NCBI GenBank assembly: GCA_021811625.1 | Contig: JAJZNU010000005.1 | Coordinates: 1 to 64,000, forward strand | From: a bacterium | Lineage (GTDB): Bacteria > Patescibacteriota > Saccharimonadia > Saccharimonadales > UBA4665 | DNA: 64,000 nucleotides | Reading direction: 5' to 3' | Shown here: in pieces, positions 26,315 to 35,015 of the stretch | Layout of the letters: each line of letters opens with the position of its first letter | Numbering within the stretch: the stretch's first letter is position 1 | Position numbers and translations under genes: made by a program | Notes under the pieces: model-generated | What the model was told of the DNA's origin: nothing | Database searches by the model: none | The model's input: the letters and a program-made list of their open reading frames with translations, nothing else

Positions 26315-26818
26315 ATGAATCAGGTTATTTTGATACTTCACAACGTGCGGAGCACCCACAACGTCGGCTCACTGCTCAGAACTGCTGATGGATTGGGAGT
26401 AGCAAAAGTCTTTCTAACCGGTTATACGCCCTACCCGGTACACGACCGTGACAGCCGTATGCCGCATGAGTCGGCAAAAATCAACGGCAAGATCAGAAAG
26501 ACTTCGTTAGGGGCTGAAAATTATGTGTCATGGGAACATGCCGAAGATATATTCCCAGTAATAACGTCGTTGCAGTCCGAAGGATTTTTGGTCGCATCAT
26601 TGGAACAAGCAACCGGTTCGGTTTCACTGGATCAATTTACTCCGACCGCCAAAATGGCCCTGATTGTGGGCCGCGAAGTTGAAGGGATAGAAGCTAATAT
26701 CCTTAAATCATCTGATGTGGTTATTGAGATACCGATGCGAGGACACAAGGAGTCTTTTAATGTCGCGGTTGCTGGAGCCATTGCCCTTTACGTCTTAACG
26801 AATAGCCGGAAGATTTGA
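26315..26818 (+). CDS. SpoU/TrmH-family RNA methyltransferase
   Basis: 167 aa, a minimal SPOUT domain. NVRSTHNVGSLLRTADGLG is motif 1, LIVGREVEGI motif 2, and IEIPMRGHKESFNVAVAGAI motif 3, forming the trefoil-knot SAM site. Members methylate 2'-OH of tRNA or rRNA riboses. The size resembles TrmL, but HESAKINGKIRKTSLGAENY between motifs 1 and 2 is not typical TrmL, so the target is left open. Confidence 0.9.
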   Translation: MNQVILILHNVRSTHNVGSLLRTADGLGVAKVFLTGYTPYPVHDRDSRMPHESAKINGKIRKTSLGAENYVSWEHAEDIFPVITSLQSEGFLVASLEQATGSVSLDQFTPTAKMALIVGREVEGIEANILKSSDVVIEIPMRGHKESFNVAVAGAIALYVLTNSRKI

Positions 26819-26908
26819 GTTCTAAAATCTTTTTGCTTCAAATTAATGTTTATGCTAATCTGGAATTATAGGGTATAAAATAAACAAGAGGGTAATAAAG
26901 GAATAGTC

Positions 26909-27145
26909 ATGGCATTATCACATCAAACTGTTAATAGACGAGGGTCACAGGTTCACGACCAAAAACGCTACGGTCAACATCGTAAACATACCAAGCCGTT
27001 TCTGAAAGCTTACTATCCTTACTTACCGCTTTTCGGTATAGCTGCCCTGGCTATTATTTTCATGGGGGCCAAAGTTCTAGGTGAAGCGGGTGCAATCATG
27101 GGTAGCATAACCGTCGGTATCGGTGCAGCAGCCCTTTTAGCTTGA
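26909..27145 (+). CDS. Small membrane protein, unknown
   Basis: 78 aa. A basic N-terminal half rich in His, Gln, Arg and Lys (1-40) is followed by one or two hydrophobic segments (LPLFGIAALAIIFMGAKVL and IMGSITVGIGAAALLA). An AAAGGA Shine-Dalgarno lies about 9 nt before the ATG and a plausible promoter (TTGCTT-N17-TAATCT) precedes the leader. It ends one base before the convergent dnaE stop. No family recognised. Confidence 0.7.
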   Translation: MALSHQTVNRRGSQVHDQKRYGQHRKHTKPFLKAYYPYLPLFGIAALAIIFMGAKVLGEAGAIMGSITVGIGAAALLA

Positions 27146-27146
27146 C

Positions 27147-30100
27147 TCAACGAACTACCACATTTTCCTGACCGACCATCGCTGACAACTCAGCCAGAAC
27201 AAAATCGGTTTTGTCTATTTTCGAAGGTAATTTAATCGCCTGCTTTGAATCGTTCTCTCCGAGTACCAGTACAACTTCAGTCTTTCCGTCATAACGGTCA
27301 ATTAAAGACTTAAGGGTGACGAGCAACGTTTCATCTCGGCCGTCGGCCAGCCGGATATAGATTCGCTCTGGTGTCGGTCGGCTGACTAGCGGCTTGATCG
27401 ATGCGGCTTTAGATGCAGCGCTTGACCGGCGCGAGGCGGGGATTTTCATTTTCTTACCGGTCAGCTGGTAATTGGTAGCCTGTTCGTGAGTAATCTCACG
27501 AGCATCATCGACGATTATCTTGACCTCGCCACCGGTGGCTCCATCACGGTCGCGCGTAGAAACTTTACCGCGAACCAGGACAACCCTATCTCTGTCCCAT
27601 AAACCTGTGGTTTGCTGAAAAGAACTGGGGAACAGGATTAATTCTATTTCCCCGGACTGATCCTCAATCTTCGCAAAGGCCATTTTCTGGCCGTTCTTGG
27701 TAGTAATAGCTCTGACGTCACTCACCGCTCCACCAACAGTTACATTACGACCTTCATTATCGGCACTAAGAGACGCCAAAGGTATTGTTTGCTCGCTTAA
27801 AAAGTTGGCGTATAACTCCAATGGGTTTTGGCTTAAAAACAGTCCCAGCAGCTCTCTCTCCCACAATAGTTGTTCTCGTGTAGTATAGACCGTACCGGCG
27901 TTAGCCAGCTGCAACTCGGCTTTGACCAGGGTTTTGTCGTCCTGAGCCCCGAATAAGTCCGTTTGGCCGCTGGAGTGTTGTTTCTGCAGACGGCTAGCAA
28001 AGGAGAGCATTGTATCCAAGTTAGCAAGCAGCGTGGAGCGGTCATTGAACCTGTCAAAAGCACCGGCCTTGATAAGACTTTCGAGTGCCTTACGGTTAAC
28101 TATCCTGACCTCGACTCTACTAAGAAAGTCTTCCAAAGACTTAAAATTTCTTTCCTCCCGGGCACGCAGAATTTCCTCCACGGCTCCTGTACCGACGTTC
28201 TTAATGGCCGCCATGCCGAAACGAATTTTGGGTTTCTTGACAGGGACCACCGCAAACTCGACGAAAGATTCATTAACATCTGGCGGCAACACCTCTATCC
28301 CCATATGTTGACACTCTGTAATCTCGATAGCCAGGCGGTCGGTGCTTTCAAAATCACTGGTCATCAGCGCTGCCATGAAAGCCGCCGGGTAGTGAGCTTT
28401 TAGGTAAGCCGTCTGGTAGGCTATCAAGCCATAACATGCCGCATGGGATTTGTTGAAACAGTAGGCGGCAAAGTCCTCCAGTTGTTTCCAAAAACGCTCC
28501 ATCTGCTGACGATCGGCACCGGAGTGTTTGACGGCGCCCTCGATAAAATCTACCTTCATCTTTGCCAGGACTGAAGGTATTTTTTTGGCGATACCTTTGC
28601 GTAGAGTATCAGCCTGGCCGCCGCTGAACCCGCAGAGGTCTTTACTTATCTGCATGACCTGTTCCTGGTACACTAGCACTCCGTAGGTATTTTTTAGAGC
28701 CGCTTCCATTTTAGGGTGCGGATATTTGATATCGAGCTGGCCGTTTTTGCGGGCAATAAAGTCATCAATAAATTGCATCGGTCCGGGACGGTAAAGTGCC
28801 ACCATAGCAATAATATCTTCAAAGACTGTCGGCCCAAGCTGTTTTAAGTACCGTTTCATCCCCGGAGATTCAAACTGAAAAACTCCGGTAGTATCACCTC
28901 TGGCTAACAGCTGAAAGGTATCCTGATCGTCCAGCGGTATACGGTTTATGTCCACCGATTTGTTGTAAACCCTTTTTATAATCCGCAACGCGTTTTTTAT
29001 GATTGTGAGGTTGGACAGTCCCAAAAAGTCTATTTTAAGCAGCCCCAGTTCTTCGATCGGTCCCATGGGATACTGCGTCGCTATGACCCCTTTTTGGGCT
29101 TTTTCGAGCGGGCTGAATTTCACGATATCGTCCGGGGCAATCACAACTCCAGCAGCATGAACACCATGGCTTCTGATGGTGCCCTCCAGCTGGATGGCCA
29201 GATCGAACACCCGTCTAGCGGTTTCGTTACTGTTATATTCATTGCGAAGCTCGGCGTCTTCTTCTAGCGAAACGGCTAAGGGAATATGTCGTCCCTGGAC
29301 CGGTGGTGGAATCATCTTGGCTAGACGATCGGCGTCTTTGTAGGGTACCTGCAGCACTCTGGCGACGTCTCTGACGGCATTACGGGCCGCCATTCGACCG
29401 AACGTCACAATATTAGCAACACGTTCAACGCCGTATTTTCTGACGCAATAGCTGATAACCTCATCACGACGGCTATCTTGGATGTCGACATCAATATCCG
29501 GCATACTGATACGGTCGGGGTTTAAAAATCTTTCAAACAGCAGATCATAAACCAGGGGATCTAGTTCGGTGATTTTAAGCGCGTATGCAATAATCGAGCC
29601 GGCCGCCGATCCCCTTCCCGGTCCAAAGACGATGCCCTGGGCTTTGCCCCAACCAATGAAGTCGGAAATTATTAGGAAATACCCGTTAAAGCCCATTTGG
29701 TCGATAATTCCCAGTTCGTATTCGGCTCGGTCCAAAACCTCCTGTGATAGTTTTTCTTTGGCTTCCTCAATACTAAATTTGGCTGCTGCTGATTCAGCTA
29801 CCCCTCCATAGCGCCAGGCTAATCCTTTGTAAACCTTACCGTGAAGATAGGACTTCTCTGATTCGCCTTTGGGGACCTGGAATTTTGGTATCAGGATGTT
29901 ACCGAGGTCAATTGACACATTACATCTGGCAGCGATTGCCCTGGTATTGGTGATATAGTCGGGATGCTCATCGCCCCAACGCCCGATAATTTCGACCGGG
30001 TCGGTGACATGCAGTTCAAATTCCTTCAGGCTCATCCGTTTTTCATCGGACAAAAAGGAGCCGGTCTGAACGCACAAAAGTATCTCGTGGGCTTCTTGAT

Positions 30101-30782
30101 CGGTGTGTTTTAGATAATGCGCATCAGTAGTGACAACGCACGGTATCTCCAACTCCGAAGAAAGCTTCATGATCTGCTCATTGACCAGTGTTTGCTCTTG
30201 CCATACCGAAGGGTGTTGGGGATGGCCATGATCTTGGACCTCAAGATAGTAACGATTGGCAAATATCTGCTTATACCACGAAGCGATGTCCTTGGCTTTG
30301 TCGTATTGGCCTTGTCTCAAGTTATCTCCGACCTCACCGCCGATACAGCCGCTGAGAATGATCAAGCCCTCATTGTATTTTTCCAAAAGTTCGTGATCGA
30401 TTCGCGGCCGATAGTACATTCCCTCTAAATTGGCTATTGTTGATAACCTCATCAAGTTCTGATATCCGGCATTATTCATCGCCAGCACTGTCAAGTGATA
30501 ATATATTTTGTCCTTGCCGGCCTCCTTATCCCGATAGGACCTAGCCGCTATATAGGCCTCCATACCGATAATAGGCTTGATCTCGTGCTTGAGAGCTTCT
30601 TCATAGAATTCAATAACCCCTGAGAGAGTTCCGTGGTCGGTCATGGCTACGGCCGACATGCCGGCTGATTTGACATAGTCAAGTAGAGCCGGTACCTTCG
30701 TCAAACCATCCAGCAAGCTATACTGCGTATGGTTATGAAGGTGAACAAAATCACTGGCCGATAAACTATGCTTCGACGGCAT
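27147..30782 (-). CDS. dnaE: DNA polymerase III alpha subunit DnaE
   Basis: 1211 aa, slightly longer than E. coli DnaE (1160). The N-terminal PHP domain has FVHLHNHTQYSLLDG and AMTDHGTLSG; the palm carries GPGRGSAAGS and the catalytic acidic cluster MPDIDVDIQDSRRDEV. The thumb/fingers and the tandem helix-hairpin-helix follow, then an OB-fold (about 985-1065, VTVGGAVSDVRAITTKNG). The C-terminal ~130 residues are basic and Ser/Ala-rich with an ending less conserved than the tau-binding domain of E. coli. It is the replicative polymerase of the chromosome. Monocistronic. Confidence 0.97.
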   Translation of the reverse strand: MPSKHSLSASDFVHLHNHTQYSLLDGLTKVPALLDYVKSAGMSAVAMTDHGTLSGVIEFYEEALKHEIKPIIGMEAYIAARSYRDKEAGKDKIYYHLTVLAMNNAGYQNLMRLSTIANLEGMYYRPRIDHELLEKYNEGLIILSGCIGGEVGDNLRQGQYDKAKDIASWYKQIFANRYYLEVQDHGHPQHPSVWQEQTLVNEQIMKLSSELEIPCVVTTDAHYLKHTDQEAHEILLCVQTGSFLSDEKRMSLKEFELHVTDPVEIIGRWGDEHPDYITNTRAIAARCNVSIDLGNILIPKFQVPKGESEKSYLHGKVYKGLAWRYGGVAESAAAKFSIEEAKEKLSQEVLDRAEYELGIIDQMGFNGYFLIISDFIGWGKAQGIVFGPGRGSAAGSIIAYALKITELDPLVYDLLFERFLNPDRISMPDIDVDIQDSRRDEVISYCVRKYGVERVANIVTFGRMAARNAVRDVARVLQVPYKDADRLAKMIPPPVQGRHIPLAVSLEEDAELRNEYNSNETARRVFDLAIQLEGTIRSHGVHAAGVVIAPDDIVKFSPLEKAQKGVIATQYPMGPIEELGLLKIDFLGLSNLTIIKNALRIIKRVYNKSVDINRIPLDDQDTFQLLARGDTTGVFQFESPGMKRYLKQLGPTVFEDIIAMVALYRPGPMQFIDDFIARKNGQLDIKYPHPKMEAALKNTYGVLVYQEQVMQISKDLCGFSGGQADTLRKGIAKKIPSVLAKMKVDFIEGAVKHSGADRQQMERFWKQLEDFAAYCFNKSHAACYGLIAYQTAYLKAHYPAAFMAALMTSDFESTDRLAIEITECQHMGIEVLPPDVNESFVEFAVVPVKKPKIRFGMAAIKNVGTGAVEEILRAREERNFKSLEDFLSRVEVRIVNRKALESLIKAGAFDRFNDRSTLLANLDTMLSFASRLQKQHSSGQTDLFGAQDDKTLVKAELQLANAGTVYTTREQLLWERELLGLFLSQNPLELYANFLSEQTIPLASLSADNEGRNVTVGGAVSDVRAITTKNGQKMAFAKIEDQSGEIELILFPSSFQQTTGLWDRDRVVLVRGKVSTRDRDGATGGEVKIIVDDAREITHEQATNYQLTGKKMKIPASRRSSAASKAASIKPLVSRPTPERIYIRLADGRDETLLVTLKSLIDRYDGKTEVVLVLGENDSKQAIKLPSKIDKTDFVLAELSAMVGQENVVVR

Positions 30783-30860
30783 ATTCCCTCAATAATTACA
30801 CTACTATTATACCTAAAACCGCTGACCGACACCTACCTAAGTCAGTAGGCCCAGGGGAGA

Positions 30861-31265
30861 TTATTTTTTCAGGTAGACTTTTAGACTATCAATAGCTTTG
30901 GTGACGTCTTTGACGGCGGATTGTAAATCCTTATCTTTAGCGTTTCCCTGCTTGATTGAAGTCGCAATTTCTTTAGCTTTCTTGGTGGCGACATCAGCTT
31001 TCGCCAAGGCTTCTTTGACTTGCTCCTTAGCTTGGCCACGAACCTTTTCGCCGTTGGATTTGACTTCGGCTACGAGTTTGTTTAGTTCTGCCTGAACCTT
31101 GGCAAAATCCTTCTCAGCTTCATGGACCGTTTTCTCGGTGGTATCTTTAATATCTTTACGGGTTTCTTTGCCGCTCTTGGGGGCGGTTAAAAGTCCGGCT
31201 ATATATCCTGCTACGGCGGCGATTATCGCTCCTAAGGCGAATTTCCTGGTTGTTTTTCCGGCCAT
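30861..31265 (-). CDS. YtxH-like protein
   Basis: 134 aa. An N-terminal hydrophobic segment with Gly-rich packing (LGAIIAAVAGYIAGLLTAPKSGKETR) matches the YtxH/gas-vesicle-protein-like family, whose hallmark is GLLxAPxSGxExR. The rest is a long amphipathic helix rich in Lys, Glu and Ala (about 40-130), apolipoprotein-like. It probably sits at the membrane with the coiled part in the cytoplasm. Its ATG shares one base with the stop of the upstream gene (TAATG), so the two are co-translated. Confidence 0.85.
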   Translation of the reverse strand: MAGKTTRKFALGAIIAAVAGYIAGLLTAPKSGKETRKDIKDTTEKTVHEAEKDFAKVQAELNKLVAEVKSNGEKVRGQAKEQVKEALAKADVATKKAKEIATSIKQGNAKDKDLQSAVKDVTKAIDSLKVYLKK

Positions 31266-31528
31266 TACTTCTCTTCCTTTCGTTTATGCTTTAGTGCTGA
31301 TTCAACAATATTAGCGAGCGTTTTGACGACTGAAGCCGGACCGGATGATTTGCGAAAGAATTCACCTACCGCCTCGGCGGAATCGGCAATCTTCTCGGCC
31401 TGTTTCATGAGCCGTTTTAAGCCGTTCATAACCTGAATAAACTTAATGCCTATGATAATTAGAACAACCAGGAAGACCGCCAAAACACTCGAGACGATTA
31501 TCAGCAATACTTCAGCGGCTTGATTCAT
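31265..31528 (-). CDS. Small membrane-anchored protein (DUF948-like)
   Basis: 87 aa. An N-terminal transmembrane helix (about 6-28, LLIIVSSVLAVFLVVLIIIG) is followed by a helical segment with NGLKRLMKQAEKIADSAEAV and a charged end. The layout resembles DUF948 proteins, which often pair with YtxH proteins in Firmicutes. It is coupled to the YtxH-like gene downstream; the pair likely forms an envelope-associated unit (inference). Confidence 0.75.
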   Translation of the reverse strand: MNQAAEVLLIIVSSVLAVFLVVLIIIGIKFIQVMNGLKRLMKQAEKIADSAEAVGEFFRKSSGPASVVKTLANIVESALKHKRKEEK

Positions 31529-31538
31529 ACCTAGTATA

Positions 31539-32435
31539 TTACAGCTGTTTTACGAGACTGTGCAAATATTTGCCAAAGTCGTCTTTAAGATCGTCATGCA
31601 TCAGTGCAAACTCGACGATTGTCTTAAGGTACTCGAGCTTATTGCCAGCATCGTAGTATTTGCCGTTTTTTATCTCGCAGGCGTAGACCGGTTGAGCGTC
31701 TTTAATCATTAGCTTAAGGGCGTCGTTGTAGTATAACTCGCTGCCGCTGGCTCTGTTTTTCTGGGCCGTCTTTAAATACTTGAATATCTCCGGAGTCAGT
31801 AAAAATCCGCTAACCGTCGCCAGATCGCTGGGCGCAGCGGTTTTTCCCGGTTTTTCGCGTAGTTCACTGACCTTCAGAATATTATCCGTTAACTGGCGAC
31901 CTCCGGCGAAACCGTAACGATCGTAGTCCTCGTCCGATTTAGCACGGACGGCCGCCAATATCTGACCGGGATAAGAGTTATAGGCTTCGATTAGCTGTTG
32001 AAAGCGGTTGGGCGATGACAAGATAAAGTCATCGCTCCAGGTATAGATAAAAGGTTCGTCAGCCAAAAGGTGAGCCACATTGAGAAGCGGTGTTCCGTTG
32101 CCGTAGGCTCCTTTTTGACGAATATATACAAAGTTAGCCAAATTGCTGATAGCTCTGACCTCTTCGAGTAACGGTAGTTTAGACTGACCCCCCGATCTTA
32201 GGTTGGCGATAAGATCCTGGTTAGGGGCATCGAAATGATCCTCGATACTGCGCTTGCTATAACCGGTGACAATAATTATGTCCTTAATACCGGCCTCGAC
32301 TAACTCCTCGACAACGTACTGAATTATTGGTTTATCTACTAGAGGCAACATTTCCTTAGGCATCGCTTTAGTTTGGGGTAAAAATCGCGTTCCGAAGCCA
32401 GCCGCAGCAATTACTGCTTTAGTAATTTTTTTCAT
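31539..32435 (-). CDS. galU: UTP-glucose-1-phosphate uridylyltransferase
   Basis: 298 aa. The nucleotidyltransferase signature AAGFGTRFLPQTKAMPKEMLP is complete, followed by VDKPIIQYVVEELVEAGI, YIRQKGAYGNGTPLL, EPFIYTWSDD and the GalU-type KYYDAGNKLEYLKTIVEF. It makes UDP-glucose from UTP and glucose-1-phosphate for cell-surface glycans. It is first of a likely unit with the two small membrane proteins downstream (10-nt gap). Confidence 0.96.
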   Translation of the reverse strand: MKKITKAVIAAAGFGTRFLPQTKAMPKEMLPLVDKPIIQYVVEELVEAGIKDIIIVTGYSKRSIEDHFDAPNQDLIANLRSGGQSKLPLLEEVRAISNLANFVYIRQKGAYGNGTPLLNVAHLLADEPFIYTWSDDFILSSPNRFQQLIEAYNSYPGQILAAVRAKSDEDYDRYGFAGGRQLTDNILKVSELREKPGKTAAPSDLATVSGFLLTPEIFKYLKTAQKNRASGSELYYNDALKLMIKDAQPVYACEIKNGKYYDAGNKLEYLKTIVEFALMHDDLKDDFGKYLHSLVKQL

Positions 32436-32481
32436 CGTCTAGCTAGATATTACCATAGTTAGCAATTCTTGCTACTTAAGC

Positions 32482-32509
32482 TTGCATAATATTGCTGTTG
32501 GGTGATAAT
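32482..32509 (+). promoter_or_regulatory. Promoter of the orphan gene at 32534
   Basis: TTGCAT (32482-32487), 16-nt spacer, GATAAT (32504-32509). The predicted start near 32516 leaves an ~18-nt leader that contains the strong Shine-Dalgarno AAGGGGAG ahead of the ATG at 32534. Confidence 0.55.
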
Positions 32510-32533
32510 ATGCATCAAATTAAGGGGAGAAAT

Positions 32534-33148
32534 ATGCCGCCATTCATACCGACTGAAAAAATGACTCAAGAACTCGATGCAAAAGTAATCGAGATAAAGA
32601 ACCTAGATTACTTAAAAAGGGTTGAGGCTCCTAATCATGCAAGACTAGTCGACAGAGCTAATGAGGCGGTAACTAAGTCGGGTCAAGCGAAAAAACATCC
32701 TCGGACCTTTCAATCATGTATAGCAACTGAAGAGTGCGAATACACCGCGAGCAACCTCCGTGAGGGCGAACATCTGTATTATAGCCTCTGGAAAGTTCTT
32801 GAGGCAGACCTGTTTGCGCGTCGTACCGGTCTTAACCCAGGAGATATCGAACTCAGGGCTACCCTAAAAAGACCCGACCCACTAGACGGAACCAATACTC
32901 TTGCGGTGGCTATTGTTGTAGCTACCTTCCACCCGGGGAGAGGTGGGACCCTCTATAAGGGTGAGACAAGGCTGAATAAAGTTCCAACAGCGGTATGGGT
33001 AAATTCGTCGCATCCCAGTGGAGATTATAGAGGAGTTGACTCTGCAAGCGAAGAGTTTATGACCATATCAGACACTGTGGAGTGGATCGCCGCTCATGGA
33101 ACTGCATTTTCCGTTGGGGAAATTGCTACAGACCAAGCTGGATCTTAA
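32534..33148 (+). CDS. Hypothetical protein, orphan
   Basis: 204 aa from MPPFIPTEKM. This start is chosen over an ATG 14 codons upstream because AAGGGGAG lies directly before it and the upstream ATG falls at the predicted transcription start. The protein is soluble, without signal peptide or membrane segment; two cysteines occur in QSCIATEECEY. The second half (about 100-200) looks beta-rich. I recognise no family. Its last 23 nt overlap the 3' end of the convergent gatB. Confidence 0.7.
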   Translation: MPPFIPTEKMTQELDAKVIEIKNLDYLKRVEAPNHARLVDRANEAVTKSGQAKKHPRTFQSCIATEECEYTASNLREGEHLYYSLWKVLEADLFARRTGLNPGDIELRATLKRPDPLDGTNTLAVAIVVATFHPGRGGTLYKGETRLNKVPTAVWVNSSHPSGDYRGVDSASEEFMTISDTVEWIAAHGTAFSVGEIATDQAGS

Positions 33149-34601
33149 TAAGTTTCTGGGCTAGTTGAGGGTTGGCCTTGCCTTGGCTCTTTTTCATCAC
33201 GGCTCCAACCAAAAAACCGATGGCCTTGATTTCGCCGTTTTTAACGTCGTTTGCTACCTTCGCGTGTTCTGCTAACACTTCTTCAACAATCTTTCCGATT
33301 TCTCCTTCGTCCGATTCCTGGACGAGACCCTTATCTGTGGCAAAGGCTTCAATGTCAGCGGGAACGCTGTTTTGATTCATCATAAGCATTAGAAAATCCT
33401 TTGTCTGATTGGAGTTCATCTTTCCACTAGTAAATAGCTCATAGGCAGTTTGGTAGATATTCAACCTATCCTCGTCTTTTAGATTACCCTCTAGTTTATT
33501 CTCTCTACGAAGCGGAACCTCAACGTTAATCTGCCAGTTAGCGATTTGTCGGGCGGCTTGGGGCGTTTTCAGTAGCCGCTCTATCAAGCTAAGGTAGGCA
33601 ACCTGTCCTTCTTCTACTTCGGCGTCAATCAGGGTTTCGATAGCGTCTTTACTAAGTCCGAGCGACTCTAAACGCCGGCGCCATTCACCGGGCATCATGG
33701 GCATTGCCGATTCAATTTTGGCGACATACTCGTCATCTAGGATCAGAGGCGGTAAATCAGGATCCGGCATGTAGCGGTAGTCATTGGCTTCTTCCTTGCC
33801 GCGTTGTGACAAGGTTTTTTGTTTGGCCTCGTCCCAGCCTCTGGTTTCCTGGACTATTCTCTCGCCTTTTTCCAGCAGCTCAATTTGTCGGGATATTTCA
33901 TACTCGGCGGCTTTCTCGACAGATCTAAAAGAGTTTAGATTTTTAGTCTCGGTCCTCGTTCCAAGCGCATCTGAAGTACTAACACTGACATTGACATCAA
34001 AACGCATGTTCCCGTAATACAAATTGGCATCGCTAGCCCCGGAGTATTTTGCTAACAGATACAGTTCTCGCACGTATGCTTTAGCGTCCTGGGGAGAATG
34101 CATGTCCGGCTCGCTGACAACTTCCAGTAACGGCGTCCCGGCCCGATTTAGATCGACCAGGCTGTAATCTTTGCCGGCAGGGTGGATACTTTTACCGGCG
34201 TCGGCTTCCAGGTGGGCTCTGGTTATGCCGATAGTTTTTCTTTTGCCATCAACCTCAATGTCAACCGATCCGCCAACTATTATTGGCTGATCGTACTGGG
34301 TGATTTGATACCCCATTGGTAGATCGGGATAGAAATAGTGTTTCCGGTCGAACTTCGAAAATTGTTGCGGTCTCGAGTTAAGCGCAAAACCCATTTTAGA
34401 CGCCAGTCGAACAGCTTCCCGGTTGAGGACCGGCAACGCACCCGGTAATCCGAAGTCGATGTGGTTAACCAAGGTGTTTGGAGCGGCCGATCGAGCATCA
34501 TTATCGCTGCCCGAAAATAACTTGCTCTTGGTCTTCAGCTGCACGTGGCACTCAATTCCGATGCTCACTTTATACTTGGCGCGGACTTTGGGATCTAGCA
34601 T
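33126..34601 (-). CDS. gatB: Asp/Glu-tRNA(Asn/Gln) amidotransferase subunit B
   Basis: 491 aa. The catalytic kinase-like core has YKVSIGIECHVQLKTKSKLFSG, FDRKHYFYPDLPMGYQITQ and NDYRYMPDPDLPPL; the C-terminal helical and YqeY-like tail domain (about 335-491) binds tRNA. GatB phosphorylates the mischarged Glu or Asp before amidation. Last gene of the gatC-gatA-HEPN-like-gatB operon (2-nt gap). Confidence 0.97.
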   Translation of the reverse strand: MLDPKVRAKYKVSIGIECHVQLKTKSKLFSGSDNDARSAAPNTLVNHIDFGLPGALPVLNREAVRLASKMGFALNSRPQQFSKFDRKHYFYPDLPMGYQITQYDQPIIVGGSVDIEVDGKRKTIGITRAHLEADAGKSIHPAGKDYSLVDLNRAGTPLLEVVSEPDMHSPQDAKAYVRELYLLAKYSGASDANLYYGNMRFDVNVSVSTSDALGTRTETKNLNSFRSVEKAAEYEISRQIELLEKGERIVQETRGWDEAKQKTLSQRGKEEANDYRYMPDPDLPPLILDDEYVAKIESAMPMMPGEWRRRLESLGLSKDAIETLIDAEVEEGQVAYLSLIERLLKTPQAARQIANWQINVEVPLRRENKLEGNLKDEDRLNIYQTAYELFTSGKMNSNQTKDFLMLMMNQNSVPADIEAFATDKGLVQESDEGEIGKIVEEVLAEHAKVANDVKNGEIKAIGFLVGAVMKKSQGKANPQLAQKLIKIQLGL

Positions 34602-34603
34602 GT

Positions 34604-35014
34604 CTAAAGCGCTCCCAGATCCTTAAGAGCCTGACGAAATCCTACAAGAGCTTCCGTGACGTCGCGTTTTTTCAGTTTAACGCCGGTTTCGTGAACAATT
34701 CGGTTGCGGAGTTTGTGTCCGAACCACACCCCGTCGTTGTCGGTAAGATCTCGCTGCGAGGAAACCAGGCGCTCCCCCATGGTCTTTCCTTTGTAGTGGC
34801 GTTTGCGAAGAGCTTCGTCCAGCAGCTTGTCGGCATCGATAACCGCCATCCCCCAGGTCTTCTTGTCGGGTAAAAGTTTCTGTAGTTCATGCCATCGGTT
34901 GTTAAAATATTCCTGGTTCAGAGGTTTGGGACGCCGCTGAAACAGTCCAATGACAAAGATAATAATTAGAAGTACGATGACGGCTGCGACGTCTTTAATG
35001 TCTGATGAACTCAT
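34604..35014 (-). CDS. Membrane-anchored HEPN-like protein in the gat operon
   Basis: 136 aa. One N-terminal transmembrane helix (about 9-25), then a soluble helical domain. The key feature is KLRNRIVHE: R103-N-R-I-V-H108 fits the R-x4-H active-site motif of HEPN RNases (compare RN-x-LVH in HepT/DUF86). An earlier helix (AVIDADKLLDEALRKR, about 57-72) resembles HEPN helix 1. HEPN proteins are often metal-independent RNases or nucleotide-binding modules. It lies 1 nt after gatA and 2 nt before gatB, so expression is tied to the amidotransferase. No MNT or other toxin-antitoxin partner is adjacent. The family assignment is inference. Confidence 0.8.
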   Translation of the reverse strand: MSSSDIKDVAAVIVLLIIIFVIGLFQRRPKPLNQEYFNNRWHELQKLLPDKKTWGMAVIDADKLLDEALRKRHYKGKTMGERLVSSQRDLTDNDGVWFGHKLRNRIVHETGVKLKKRDVTEALVGFRQALKDLGAL

Positions 35015-35015
35015 A

